This document shows, in pieces, positions 51,896 to 60,096 of a stretch of 64,000 bases of DNA. The notes beneath the pieces are model-generated. The model did not search any database, was not told where the DNA came from, and was given only the letters and a program-made list of their open reading frames with translations. The stretch comes from Micromonospora zingiberis (GTDB taxonomy: Bacteria; Actinomycetota; Actinomycetes; Mycobacteriales; Micromonosporaceae). Where the stretch lies: positions 1 through 64,000 of the forward strand of contig NZ_SJJR01000018.1 of assembly GCF_004331455.1 (NCBI RefSeq). The letters are read 5' to 3'. The translations under genes and the position numbers were made by a program. Numbering within the stretch: position 1 is the first letter of the stretch; the number at the start of each line of letters is the position of its first letter.

Positions 51896-53923
51896 ATGAC
51901 CACGACCATAGACGAACCGGTCGCTGTCCACGACCACGTCCCGCCCCGCCCAGTGAGCAAGCTACCGGAACTCGCGCCGATCGCTGCGCGCCGCAAGGCA
52001 GCCGACAAGCTGATCGAGACCTTCAGCCTCGATGAGGCGGCCGCGAGCACTATCGCCGACGCAGTTGTCGATCCCGCCGAACTGCGCCGCTCAATTGAAA
52101 CCCCCACCCAGTTGGCCATCACCGGCGGCACGCTCCTCGCCGTACGGGCGGAGGTCTGGGCGCGCCGTACCCTGCCCGACATTCGCAACCCGCGGATCGG
52201 AGCCGCCCGTCGCCACCCCATCGCCGTCGAGCCCGGCACCGATGAGGAGTCTCGCTTCGCGCCGGTCGGTGACCCGACCAGCGAGGGCACCACCCCCCAC
52301 CTCACGGTCGAGGTCGAGTCGGCCGAGCACATGCGATGGGCTTCAGGCCTGGCTGCTCGTGCCGTCCTCGAAGCCAACGACTGGCGGTACTCCATCCGCA
52401 ACCAGGGCGTGCTCACCGAAGTGTGGCTGGTCGCCACCCGCTACGACCACACCGAGGACGGCAGCCCTGCACTGTGGGCTATGACCACCGCTGAGGGTTC
52501 CTCACGCACCACCGCCGCCCACGACGTTCTCGGCATGGGCAACAGCGTCGACGCTGTCGTGACGGCCAGCTCTGACACGTACATGCGCGGCCGCATTAAG
52601 GAGTTGAACACCGCCTTAGAGCAGGGCCCCACGATCAAGCAGTCCGAGGCGCTGCGCTGTGAAACCCTGCCGGCGCTCATCCTGGTCGGCTACCAGCCCC
52701 TCAGCGGAGGACCGGACCGGTTCTCATCAGCGGTGAAATCGCTCGTGGCGCTGCGCCACGTCGATGCGCCGAAGGCATGGGGCGATGGTCCTGAAATGGA
52801 ATCCCTCGCCGATGAGGCCCTGGCTGTCATGGAGGACCGCGGCATCCTCACGCCCCTACGACGTCGCTGGTTCGCCGGTTCGATCAGCCGCGCTCAGGCG
52901 AACGCTGCTCACCTGCCCACCGACCAGGCCATCCGAGCGGCCGAGATCATCGCCCTGTTCACCAGCGACGACCAGCTTGTACGCGACGCGATCCGCGACG
53001 CCGTCACCCGCCAGTCGACCCGCAAGCGGATCACCAAGAACGTCCGGGTCAATCTCGCTGTCGCACTGATCGTCCGGGCCGTCGCCGGCGAAGGCGCCAA
53101 CCCGGATCGAGTCCGCCGCTACATGCAACACGGGTTCGTCGCCGTACGCGACAGGTACTTCAAGCCCACGCACCGCGACGCCGACGTGATCCTCACCGAT
53201 GCCCTTGACGAGTTGGACCAGGACCCTGCTGGTGAACCGGGGCCGGCCCGTCTCGACCTCGCGGCCCGCTCTGCCTACCCGCTCATCGCCACGCTGTCGC
53301 TGTGGGCCGACCGCGGCACGCAGAACAACCCGAACGCCGACGACAGGCGGCGCCCCGGGGAAGTCATCGACACCATGCTCACGTCGAGACTCGGCATCCG
53401 GCAGCTGCACCGGGCGATCGTCGACCACCACAATGGCCGCTCAACGCTGCGTGCGGTCAACGAAGACGGAAGCATCCGCCGTACGGAGGACCGCGCCCAA
53501 GACCAGATTCTTAACGACGTCTACCTGCGCTCGACGTTCCCGAAGCCGGGCTCGCCGCAGCGGCCGACCAGCACTGACACCCCCGACGACGCGCTGCGGG
53601 ACGCCGCCGCACGGCTCGGTGCTGCCGTGCGGGCTGTCGAAGACGCCATGGCCGCGATCCGTGCGGTAAAGGCGCTCGACGGAACCGACCATGTCGAGAC
53701 GGTCGGGGCCGACCGCAACCACGTCAAGGAGTGGAAGAACGTCCTGGATGACGCCACCTCAGACCTGGAGTTCTGGGGCCGGATCTGGGAGCGGCGCAAC
53801 CGCGGAGCCCGGGCTACCGCTCGGCGCGATGACAACTGGGAGACCGAGTACGACGACGATACCGATCGCGCGATCGATACTTGGGAGGACGAGGACGCCG
53901 ACAACCTTGAGGCCGCGAAGTGA
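51896..53923 (+). CDS. Large island protein of unknown function
   Basis: A 675-residue soluble protein with no signal peptide or membrane segment. Around residues 185-215 the stretch WAMTTAEGSSRTTAAHDVLG recalls the ParB/DGQHR-type dG-x2-R-x2-A pattern, which is suggestive only. The middle is helical (IKELNTALEQGPTIKQSEAL, ETLPALILVGYQPLSGG), and the C-terminus is very acidic (EDEDADNLEAAK). ATG 51896 has AGGAGG seven bases upstream. Its stop overlaps the next gene's GTG (GTGA), so the two proteins are made together. I do not recognise the family; a defence or plasmid-related role is inferred from context only. Confidence 0.8.
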   Translation: MTTTIDEPVAVHDHVPPRPVSKLPELAPIAARRKAADKLIETFSLDEAAASTIADAVVDPAELRRSIETPTQLAITGGTLLAVRAEVWARRTLPDIRNPRIGAARRHPIAVEPGTDEESRFAPVGDPTSEGTTPHLTVEVESAEHMRWASGLAARAVLEANDWRYSIRNQGVLTEVWLVATRYDHTEDGSPALWAMTTAEGSSRTTAAHDVLGMGNSVDAVVTASSDTYMRGRIKELNTALEQGPTIKQSEALRCETLPALILVGYQPLSGGPDRFSSAVKSLVALRHVDAPKAWGDGPEMESLADEALAVMEDRGILTPLRRRWFAGSISRAQANAAHLPTDQAIRAAEIIALFTSDDQLVRDAIRDAVTRQSTRKRITKNVRVNLAVALIVRAVAGEGANPDRVRRYMQHGFVAVRDRYFKPTHRDADVILTDALDELDQDPAGEPGPARLDLAARSAYPLIATLSLWADRGTQNNPNADDRRRPGEVIDTMLTSRLGIRQLHRAIVDHHNGRSTLRAVNEDGSIRRTEDRAQDQILNDVYLRSTFPKPGSPQRPTSTDTPDDALRDAAARLGAAVRAVEDAMAAIRAVKALDGTDHVETVGADRNHVKEWKNVLDDATSDLEFWGRIWERRNRGARATARRDDNWETEYDDDTDRAIDTWEDEDADNLEAAK

Positions 53924-54282
53924 CCCCCGCCCGACTCGCGTCGCTCGCCGCCTACGCCGGCGACAAGCTCCATCCCGACGGACCAGCTGGACCAATGCCC
54001 TTCAGCCCGAACATCAGAGTCCACGCACGAAACGTGGTCTACCTCGTGTGCGGCTGGTCCGGGAAGACTCTCTACGTCGGCTCCACCACCGTCGGCGTCC
54101 GCACGCGCTTTTCGCAGCACCTCGGTAGCCTGACAAAGACACTCGACTGGGCGAGCGTGTACATCATTCCGCTCAGGGATGGGACCTCAGAGAGGGAACT
54201 GCGCCGGGTCGAGGGACGTATCGGGCTCGCGGTTGGGCCTGAGCGGAACATGGCGCTGCCCCGCATCGCCGTCGGGTCCTAA
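53920..54282 (+). CDS. GIY-YIG domain protein
   Basis: A 120-residue protein. VVYLVCG (residues 39-45, GIY position) and TLYVGST (50-56, YIG position) are separated correctly. VRTRFSQH (60-67) supplies the catalytic Arg and His, SERELRRVEGRIG includes the catalytic Glu at about 98, and PERN near 110 is the usual final motif. This is a minimal GIY-YIG nuclease domain with an N-terminal extension of 30 residues. GTG 53920 overlaps the upstream stop. The nuclease may act with the 675-residue protein; target unknown. Confidence 0.8.
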   Translation: MTPARLASLAAYAGDKLHPDGPAGPMPFSPNIRVHARNVVYLVCGWSGKTLYVGSTTVGVRTRFSQHLGSLTKTLDWASVYIIPLRDGTSERELRRVEGRIGLAVGPERNMALPRIAVGS

Positions 54283-54304
54283 ACATGCTGCCGCGTCCGG
54301 TCCC

Positions 54305-54439
54305 GACGACCTGGATCGACCCGCCGAATTCGTAGATGATCACCTGGCCTCGCGTCGCAGCCGACCCGGCCGGCCTCAGCAACTGTCCCACGCCAAGCTG
54401 GCCTGCCTGATGATCACCCAGGCTGGCGCAGCGGGATAG
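54305..54439 (+). pseudogene. Transposase N-terminal remnant (IS982-like)
   Basis: In the frame from 54305 to the TAG at 54437-54439, DDLDRPAEFVDDHLASRRSR and PGRPQQLSHAKLACLMITQA resemble the N-terminus of IS982/IS4-type transposases (LDTLATALYV.IDD..., then R.GRPP.LSDAELVCLAVAQ). The rest of the gene is absent, so it is a fragment. Confidence 0.5.
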
Positions 54440-54454
54440 CCGCGCAGCGTTTCA

Positions 54455-54486
54455 GCGGGCCAGGAAGCCTTCGCTTCCTGGCCCGC
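54455..54486 (+). terminator. Strong terminator after the GIY-YIG unit
   Basis: A perfect 14-bp stem, GCGGGCCAGGAAGC (54455-54468) against GCTTCCTGGCCCGC (54473-54486), with a CTTC loop. The following 54487-54875 has no confident gene, only a weak frame from ATG 54600. Confidence 0.88.
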
Positions 54487-54875
54487 TTCATGTCCCCTCC
54501 GGGCAAGCGGGAAGCCTCAAAAAGGCCAGCTTCACTAGATTTGCGGGTAAGGTTCGCAGAAGCCCTGAAGTAGTCATAGTCGGACATTACGCTTTGGTTA
54601 TGAACGAACTCGCACAGTTGTCGACGGTCGTCCGAGGAGTTCGTGGCCCAGACGGCGATGACGCTGGTGCCTGCGGTACCCGAGCACGACACAGGCCCAA
54701 GCGCCAGCAGTGGTTCTTACGCCGGCGTGAATACGGCAAGCGGTGCTGGCGGTACTGCCTCGCCTCGACGAGAGTGATCCTGTTCAGCAGACCGAGCCGC
54801 TGCCTGAGTGGGTGAGGACGACACGCCGGCCGGCTCCGTGCGGGGTAGCAGGTGGGAGCGCTGACCTGGGGAAAG

Positions 54876-54916
54876 AAAGTGGGGAGCGGCCCCTTGCGAG
54901 GCGGCTCCCCAACTTT
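54876..54916 (+). promoter_or_regulatory. Hairpin immediately upstream of the HEPN-like gene
   Basis: AAAGTGGGGAGC (54876-54887) pairs with GCTCCCCAACTTT (54904-54916), with one bulged base. The structure ends 22 bases before the 544-residue CDS, where it could act as an attenuator or terminate upstream transcription. Confidence 0.5.
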
Positions 54917-54937
54917 AGACGTCGAGCGTCTGCTCTG

Positions 54938-56572
54938 ATGAGAGCATATCATCTCGTGACCGCTGCCCCGAATCTGTTGGACGCCTCGTTGAACAGCACC
55001 TACGCGGCGCACGTGACCGCCCGACTGCTGGACTTCTTCGCCGACACCACGCCCTGGCCGCGCCGGCTGTGGGACATCAGCAGCGCACTTGCGTTGCGGG
55101 AGGCGTGGGAGGCGGGCGACTGGCAGCGGGAACAGGTGCTCGGCGCCAGCGCCGTGGGCTGGTACCTGCACACGTTGGAGCGCCAAATCGGCCCGGACCG
55201 CGGCCTCGGCGACAGTCTGCTGCGCAAGGAGCTGACCCAACTGTTGCGCTCGGGCCTTGCCCCTGACAGTCAGCAGCGGCGCCGTCTGAAGCAGATCATC
55301 CCGTTGGCTACCGACGGCTATCTGACCCGGTGGATGGAGGCGGTCGAAACCGCCGCGCCACCATCGCCTGAGCGGCTTGCCCGGGCGGTCGCCACCCACC
55401 TACTCGATAGCGGGTGGAGCTCGGGCCAACTGCACCGCTGGGTGCATGACACGGCGCAGCTCTCGGACGCCACTCTCCGGCACCTGCTCGAGTATGCCCG
55501 CGACCTTGCGGCATGCGGCGACAGTGAATTCGAGGTGTTGGTCCCGTTTCTGGCGGTACCCAACCAACAGGCACTGGCCGAGCGGCTGCCAGAGTGGCGG
55601 CCGGCGCCAGCGGCAGCGGAGTGGTTTGAAGAGCAGGGCGTTACCCGTAGGCCCCGGCACAACGGCGCGTTCGTCTATCGAATCATGGCCAAAGACGCGG
55701 TGGCGGCTGCCCGCGCTGCCGGTGCGCTGGTTCTGAGGTTGCAGGCCCGCAACTCGTTCGCCAGGGCAGGGCGTGGGCGACTACAGCCAGTCGGGCAGGT
55801 TTGGGTCGGCGATTATCCAGAGGCCCTGCCGGTACAACCCCCTGCCCGCGGCGCGGACGTGTTGTCACTGCAGCGGGAGGGCACGATGTACTCGGTGACG
55901 GACTCCGACCGACTCGACGACGCGTTGGAGTTGGCAGCTCCGCTGAATGAGGGGCCACCGGCGCCGGCGCTGTCCGGGGCGTGGGCGGCGATCGAATCGC
56001 TTCTCTACCACCCAGGGGATAAGGATGATCCAGACGGAGGACGGGTGGTGGCCGCCGACCGACTGGCCGCGCTGGTGGCGTGCTCCTGGCCGCGGGCGGA
56101 GCTGACAGCGCTGTCGTACCGGCATCGGCCAACCCAACCGGACGAACTGAGCCGAGCACTCGAAGCCGCAAGCACCAACATTGAGCGATGCCGAGAAGTG
56201 GCCCGGGCAGTGGCCAGTGGGGCGTCCTTAACGCTGTCCCAGCCGAGCGACGTCGCTGCCTGCGAGCGGATGTCGAAGGTGCTGGCCGGGCCACGCAGGG
56301 AGCTCGCCGACGTCCGGGCGGTGTACTGCAGCGTGCTGCGTCGGCTGTACCGCCACCGCAACATCGTCAACCACGGCGGCACCACCGCGGCGGTCGCGCT
56401 GGACGCAACGCTGCGAACGGCGGCACCACTGGTGGGTGCCGGGCTGGACCGATTGGTGCACGCTGCTCTGACCCTGCGGATCGAACCGCTGGATCTGGCC
56501 GCTCGCGCGGAGAATTCGCTTGCGCTCGTCGGTGACCCGCTCGGCCCGCCGGTGACTGGACTTCTGAACTGA
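54938..56572 (+). CDS. HEPN-like domain protein (putative defence RNase)
   Basis: A 544-residue soluble protein. The C-terminal region contains LYRHRNIVNHGG at about residues 470-481, which fits the HEPN/ApeA catalytic pattern R-x2-RN-x4-H-G seen in many abortive-infection ribonucleases, with helical surroundings (VRAVYCSVLRRLYRHRNIV). The N-terminal ~300 residues are helical with no recognised domain. ATG 54938 is used; GTG 54956 is an alternative. It lies within the island, upstream of and convergent with the CBASS regulator. HEPN assignment is inference; other functions are possible. Confidence 0.7.
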   Translation: MRAYHLVTAAPNLLDASLNSTYAAHVTARLLDFFADTTPWPRRLWDISSALALREAWEAGDWQREQVLGASAVGWYLHTLERQIGPDRGLGDSLLRKELTQLLRSGLAPDSQQRRRLKQIIPLATDGYLTRWMEAVETAAPPSPERLARAVATHLLDSGWSSGQLHRWVHDTAQLSDATLRHLLEYARDLAACGDSEFEVLVPFLAVPNQQALAERLPEWRPAPAAAEWFEEQGVTRRPRHNGAFVYRIMAKDAVAAARAAGALVLRLQARNSFARAGRGRLQPVGQVWVGDYPEALPVQPPARGADVLSLQREGTMYSVTDSDRLDDALELAAPLNEGPPAPALSGAWAAIESLLYHPGDKDDPDGGRVVAADRLAALVACSWPRAELTALSYRHRPTQPDELSRALEAASTNIERCREVARAVASGASLTLSQPSDVAACERMSKVLAGPRRELADVRAVYCSVLRRLYRHRNIVNHGGTTAAVALDATLRTAAPLVGAGLDRLVHAALTLRIEPLDLAARAENSLALVGDPLGPPVTGLLN

Positions 56573-56779
56573 CCCGGATCGTCACGAACGGCCAGTTTTG
56601 CCGCCGTGCCCAGTCCGAGCATCATCGATGCCCTGGCGGAGTCAACTGATCATGGCGACACCGCAATTCTCAACCGAACTGTTGAAAACTTCGGTCATGT
56701 CAGGTGAAGCATCGACATGCGCTATTTAGGGGATCGGGCGGCATCCGCCTCGGGGTTACCGTCGGGCGGTGCCCTGCTG

Positions 56780-57190
56780 TCAAGTTCGTTCGTGACGGCC
56801 GAGTTGTTCCAGTAGGTCGACAGCCCGCAGTTTCTGATCCGTGGTGAGGTTGAGAACCAGGGAGATGAGTTTCTTGGTGACGTCGGCGGTGGCCTCGGCG
56901 TTGTCGGCTTCGGTCAAGCCGAGCCACTGTGCCAGCAGGGTGAAGTCGAGTTCGTAAAGCTGTGCGAGTTCCCAGATCACGGCCGGGTCCGGTTGGCGGA
57001 TGACGCCCCGCTCGATCTGCGACAGGTACGCGTTGGGGCGCCCGGTGCGGCGTTCGACCTCGCGCAGACTCCACCGGCGGTACTGCCGGGCGCGCCGCAG
57101 TGTCTCGCCGACCGATCCCTGAACGGCATCCGGTGGCGGTGACGCATCTGCATTTGTCGTACCCGTCGGAGATGATGCGCCGCGTGCCAT
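56780..57190 (-). CDS. XRE-family HTH regulator, divergent from CBASS
   Basis: A 136-residue protein with an N-terminal low-complexity leader of 25 residues and an XRE helix-turn-helix (GETLRRARQYRRWSLREVERRTGRPNAYLSQIERG, residues 28-62). A helical C-terminal part (residues 70-130) may form a dimerisation domain. It is divergent from the CBASS operon across a 102-bp gap with a candidate operator, so it probably regulates CBASS and itself. Known CBASS loci can carry CapH/CapP regulators; no CapP-like peptidase is present here, so this would be a different type of control. Confidence 0.85.
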   Translation of the reverse strand: MARGASSPTGTTNADASPPPDAVQGSVGETLRRARQYRRWSLREVERRTGRPNAYLSQIERGVIRQPDPAVIWELAQLYELDFTLLAQWLGLTEADNAEATADVTKKLISLVLNLTTDQKLRAVDLLEQLGRHERT

Positions 57191-57255
57191 GACTCCAGCC
57201 TAGGGCCTGCGACACGCCGAACCGGCCAAAGAAGTTGCGAATTTACTGCGCGTCG

Positions 57256-57275
57256 GTGCAAAAGTGACTTCGCAC
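57256..57275. promoter_or_regulatory. Candidate operator between HTH regulator and CBASS
   Basis: GTGCAAA-agtgac-TTCGCAC is an imperfect inverted repeat (6 of 7 positions) 18-37 bases upstream of the TRIP13 start. A related TTGCGAA half-site is at about 57233-57239. It is placed where a repressor from the divergent gene could block the CBASS promoter. Confidence 0.5.
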
Positions 57276-57292
57276 TCCAGGAGGGAGATCGA

Positions 57293-58198
57293 ATGAACGT
57301 CGCTGAGACCGTGACGAACAACGTGGTGCTGCCCCATGCCCGCTACGAGAGGACCTGGGACTCCATCATCGTGGACCCGCAGGTCAAGGACCGGCTGCTG
57401 CGATGGGCGGTGCTGAGCCTGCGCCTGCGCGCGCGGTTGCCTTTCGAGTCCACCGCGCTGCACGGACTGATGCTCTTGTACGGGCCGCCGGGCACGGGTA
57501 AGACCACCCTCGCGCGGGGTTTGGCGCAGCAGTTGGCCCCGGTGATGGCCGGCGGCCGGGCCCGGCTGATCGAGCTGAACCCGCACGGGCTGATGAGCGC
57601 CGAGCACGGGCAGTCGCAGCAGAAGGTGACCGAACTGCTGACCGAGCATGTCCCGGCGCTGGCCGCCGACGGCCTGCCGACGGTCATCCTGCTGGACGAG
57701 GTCGAGTCGATGGCGGTGGCGCGCAGCGAGGCGTCGCTGTCGGCGAATCCTGCAGACGTGCACCGGGCGACCGACGCGGTGCTCACCGCGCTGGACGACA
57801 ACGCCGCCCGCTATCCACATCTGCTGGTCGTTGCCACCTCTAACTTCACCGGCGCGCTGGACACGGCGTTCCTGTCGCGGGCTGACGTCGCTGTCGAGGT
57901 TCCCCCGCCGGACGCCGAGGCCGCCCTGGCGATCCTTGCGGGCACGCTGCGCGACATGGCCGCCGCGTTCCCCGCCCTCTCTGAAGTGGCCGACGACCCG
58001 GGCCTTAAGGAGGTGGCGAGCCTGCTGGCCGGAACAGACGGCCGACAGATCCGCAAAGCGGTCACCGAGGCGATGGCCGGCCGCCTCGAAACCGTTCAGC
58101 GACCCGACCGACTGACCGTCGACGACCTGCGCCAGACCGCCCACCGGGTCGCCGCGGCCCGCCGCATTACCGGAAAGGGAACCCATGCAGCGTTCTAG
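57293..58198 (+). CDS. cap6: TRIP13/Pch2-like AAA+ ATPase of type III CBASS
   Basis: A 301-residue AAA+ protein. LLYGPPGTGKTTLARGLAQQ (Walker A, 64-71), VILLDEVESMAVAR (Walker B, D135/E136), ATSNFTGALDTAFLSRAD (sensor 1 N184, arginine finger R196) and VEVPPP match TRIP13 closely, including the NPADVHRATDAVLTALD stretch. TRIP13 remodels closed HORMA proteins and so disarms the CD-NTase. ATG 57293 follows GGAGGGAG. First gene of the CBASS operon; it overlaps the next gene by 14 bases. Confidence 0.9.
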   Translation: MNVAETVTNNVVLPHARYERTWDSIIVDPQVKDRLLRWAVLSLRLRARLPFESTALHGLMLLYGPPGTGKTTLARGLAQQLAPVMAGGRARLIELNPHGLMSAEHGQSQQKVTELLTEHVPALAADGLPTVILLDEVESMAVARSEASLSANPADVHRATDAVLTALDDNAARYPHLLVVATSNFTGALDTAFLSRADVAVEVPPPDAEAALAILAGTLRDMAAAFPALSEVADDPGLKEVASLLAGTDGRQIRKAVTEAMAGRLETVQRPDRLTVDDLRQTAHRVAAARRITGKGTHAAF

Positions 58199-58670
58199 AA
58201 TAATTGCGGGTCCGCCCCAGCGGACCGCGACCGCAGCGTGGGACACCGCCGCGACACTGATCAGCGACACCCTGACCGTCTCCGGCCGGGTCACCGCCGA
58301 CTCGGTGGCGGTGGCGCTGGCCCCGCTGCGCGGGCTCGGCCCGGCACTCATCGCCGCCGGTCACCTCGAGACGGATGCGGCTGTGCTGGTCTCTGGGCCG
58401 CTGCACGTCAGCATCACCGTGGCCACCGGCGGCGCCGTCATGGAGGTGCAGGAAAACCTGAACCCGGTGCCGGGCGGTGCGAACGCCACCTCCGACTGGT
58501 TGCTTTACCTGCCGAACCCGGCCAATTTTGCCGTGCCGCTGGCCGCCGCAGTCAAGCAGTCTGCCCACCTGTCGGTCGCAGCGCCGCCCGAGGACGCCGT
58601 CGGCGTGGCCGCGAGCTCGACGGCTGGGCTGGTCGACCTGGCCGCCCTGGACCGTCTGGGACGCTCATGA
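58185..58670 (+). CDS. Unassigned 161-aa protein within the CBASS operon
   Basis: A 161-residue protein encoded between TRIP13 and HORMA, overlapping both (by 14 bases and by an ATGA). It has an N-terminal helix (AAWDTAATLISDTLTVSG), a central beta-rich region (LHVSITVATGGAVMEVQENL, then WLLYLPNPANF) and an Ala-rich C-terminus. No TM helix or catalytic motif is visible. Positions and length could allow a diverged second HORMA protein, a closure-peptide carrier or an infection sensor, but I cannot assign it. ATG 58185 has AAGGGA upstream. Confidence 0.8.
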   Translation: MQRSRIIAGPPQRTATAAWDTAATLISDTLTVSGRVTADSVAVALAPLRGLGPALIAAGHLETDAAVLVSGPLHVSITVATGGAVMEVQENLNPVPGGANATSDWLLYLPNPANFAVPLAAAVKQSAHLSVAAPPEDAVGVAASSTAGLVDLAALDRLGRS

Positions 58671-59176
58671 GCACTTCGACCTCGACGAGCACGTGGACGA
58701 TCGTGCACACCGCCACCCACCTGGCCGACGTCATCCTCGGCTCGATCGCGGACATCCTCGGCCATCTCGGTATCGACGCGACCCGCCTGTTCTCCACCTG
58801 GGCCCAGGACGAGAGCGCCATCAGCGCCTGGATTGCCGAGCAGTCCCTGGACACGGTGGTCCTGGAGTGCCACCGGCCCAGCGGTGCGGTCGACCCGATC
58901 CTGGAGTTCCCCGTTACCTACACCAGCACCGGCGTGGCCGACAAAACGTTCACCGCCGACCGCGCCAGCCTGGCCCGGTACCTCGCCAAACTCGGCACCG
59001 TGCCGCGCGGCACCACCTACCGACTGTTCGTCACCTTCCGTACCGCCCGCACGCCCCAGCCCGGCTGGTCACCTGGCAGCCGAGCCGGCACCGACGGGAT
59101 GCGCTCGTCCAGTTTCGGCACGCTCGCCGGGGCACCTCACGGCAGCGCGAGCCTGCGCTACCTGACCAGCAAATAG
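58667..59176 (+). CDS. cap7: Bacterial HORMA domain protein of type III CBASS
   Basis: A 169-residue protein. After a Ser/Thr repeat start (MSTSTSTSTW), TIVHTATHLADVILGSIADI, then AWIAEQSLDTVVLECHRPSG and a GRLAGVP-like region match the bacterial HORMA pattern of a TYTVTHAxxVA... helix and the following strands. In type III CBASS, a HORMA protein that has closed on an infection-related peptide binds and activates the CD-NTase. ATG 58667 overlaps the previous stop. The exact HORMA subtype is uncertain. Confidence 0.78.
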   Translation: MSTSTSTSTWTIVHTATHLADVILGSIADILGHLGIDATRLFSTWAQDESAISAWIAEQSLDTVVLECHRPSGAVDPILEFPVTYTSTGVADKTFTADRASLARYLAKLGTVPRGTTYRLFVTFRTARTPQPGWSPGSRAGTDGMRSSSFGTLAGAPHGSASLRYLTSK

Positions 59177-59203
59177 ACATTACGATCGGAGCAGGGCACC
59201 ACC

Positions 59204-60061
59204 ATGGGTTACATCGACGACGCTTTTGCCGGACTCAAGAAGACGCTGGAGATCGGCCAGGCCGAACAGGATCTCGCCGAATCCCGCCATCGGCTGATCC
59301 GCGACCACGTCAAGGGCGCCTGGACGACCACTGGGGACTTCCTCACCGGCAGCTACGACCGGCACACTAAGACCAAGAAACTCAAGGACGTCGACATTTT
59401 CATCGTCGTCGATCCCGACGGCCCGCAGGGTAACCTCGCTGACGGCACCGGCACCGCCGCCGTGAACGCCCTGTGCGAGGTTCTGCGGACTCGCTGGCCC
59501 AACGTCACAGCAGACGACTACGTCGCCCTCGTCGAGTACGCCGGTGAGGATGTCGCCTCCTACGAGATCGCACCCGTATTCGTCCGAGCAGGCGGCGGTT
59601 ACCTCATGCCGTGCGGCAGCGGTTGGATGGCCACCGACCCGAACATCCACGCGCAGATGGTGACTGCGAAGAACAAGGAATGCGACGGCAGTTTCGTGCC
59701 GTTCGTCAAGATGATCAAGGGCATTAACCGCGAGGCCGGCGACCCGATCGCCCCGGCCTTCCTCATCGAGGTGATGGCCCTGGACCTGGTTCGCCCACCC
59801 TTCGGCCGGCACCGCGACGAAATCCGCTGGTTCCTCGCCTCGGCCGCCGAGCAAATCACAGACGACTGGCCAGACCCGGCCGGCCTCGGTCCGGACGTCA
59901 ACGGGGGCCTGAGCCAGTTCGACCGCCAGCAGCTCGCCGCGACCCTGCGCGGCTGGCAGCAGACCTGCGAGGAAGCAATCCTGCTGGAGAACGGCGGTAA
60001 GGACCGGTCCGCCGTCGAAACCTGGAAAACCCTGTTCGGCTGGCGCATGCCCCGGCCGTAA
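59204..60061 (+). CDS. CD-NTase (cGAS/DncV-like nucleotidyltransferase)
   Basis: A 285-residue enzyme that makes a cyclic oligonucleotide signal. The polymerase-beta active site is clear: GS at 49-50 in FLTGSYDRHTKT, D62 and D64 in KDVDIFIVVD, and a third acidic residue E121 in SYEIAPVF where Asp is usual. The SGWMATDPNIHAQ segment near 145 and the helical C-terminal domain with FVPFVKMIKGINREAGD are typical of CD-NTases. ATG 59204 follows GAGCAGGG. Messenger chemistry cannot be read from sequence. Confidence 0.92.
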   Translation: MGYIDDAFAGLKKTLEIGQAEQDLAESRHRLIRDHVKGAWTTTGDFLTGSYDRHTKTKKLKDVDIFIVVDPDGPQGNLADGTGTAAVNALCEVLRTRWPNVTADDYVALVEYAGEDVASYEIAPVFVRAGGGYLMPCGSGWMATDPNIHAQMVTAKNKECDGSFVPFVKMIKGINREAGDPIAPAFLIEVMALDLVRPPFGRHRDEIRWFLASAAEQITDDWPDPAGLGPDVNGGLSQFDRQQLAATLRGWQQTCEEAILLENGGKDRSAVETWKTLFGWRMPRP

Positions 60062-60096
60062 CCCCCACGCTGACGAACGTCGAGGACACCGAGCAG

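Noticed and set aside
54600..54814. Small plus-strand frame starting MNELAQLSTVVRG
   Set aside because: The C-terminal part is Cys/Arg/Trp-rich and unlike a natural protein, and no ribosome binding site is evident.
54587..55399. Minus-strand frame of 270 codons opposite the HEPN-like gene
   Set aside because: Its composition is that of antisense high-GC DNA, and the plus-strand frame is longer with a meaningful C-terminal motif.
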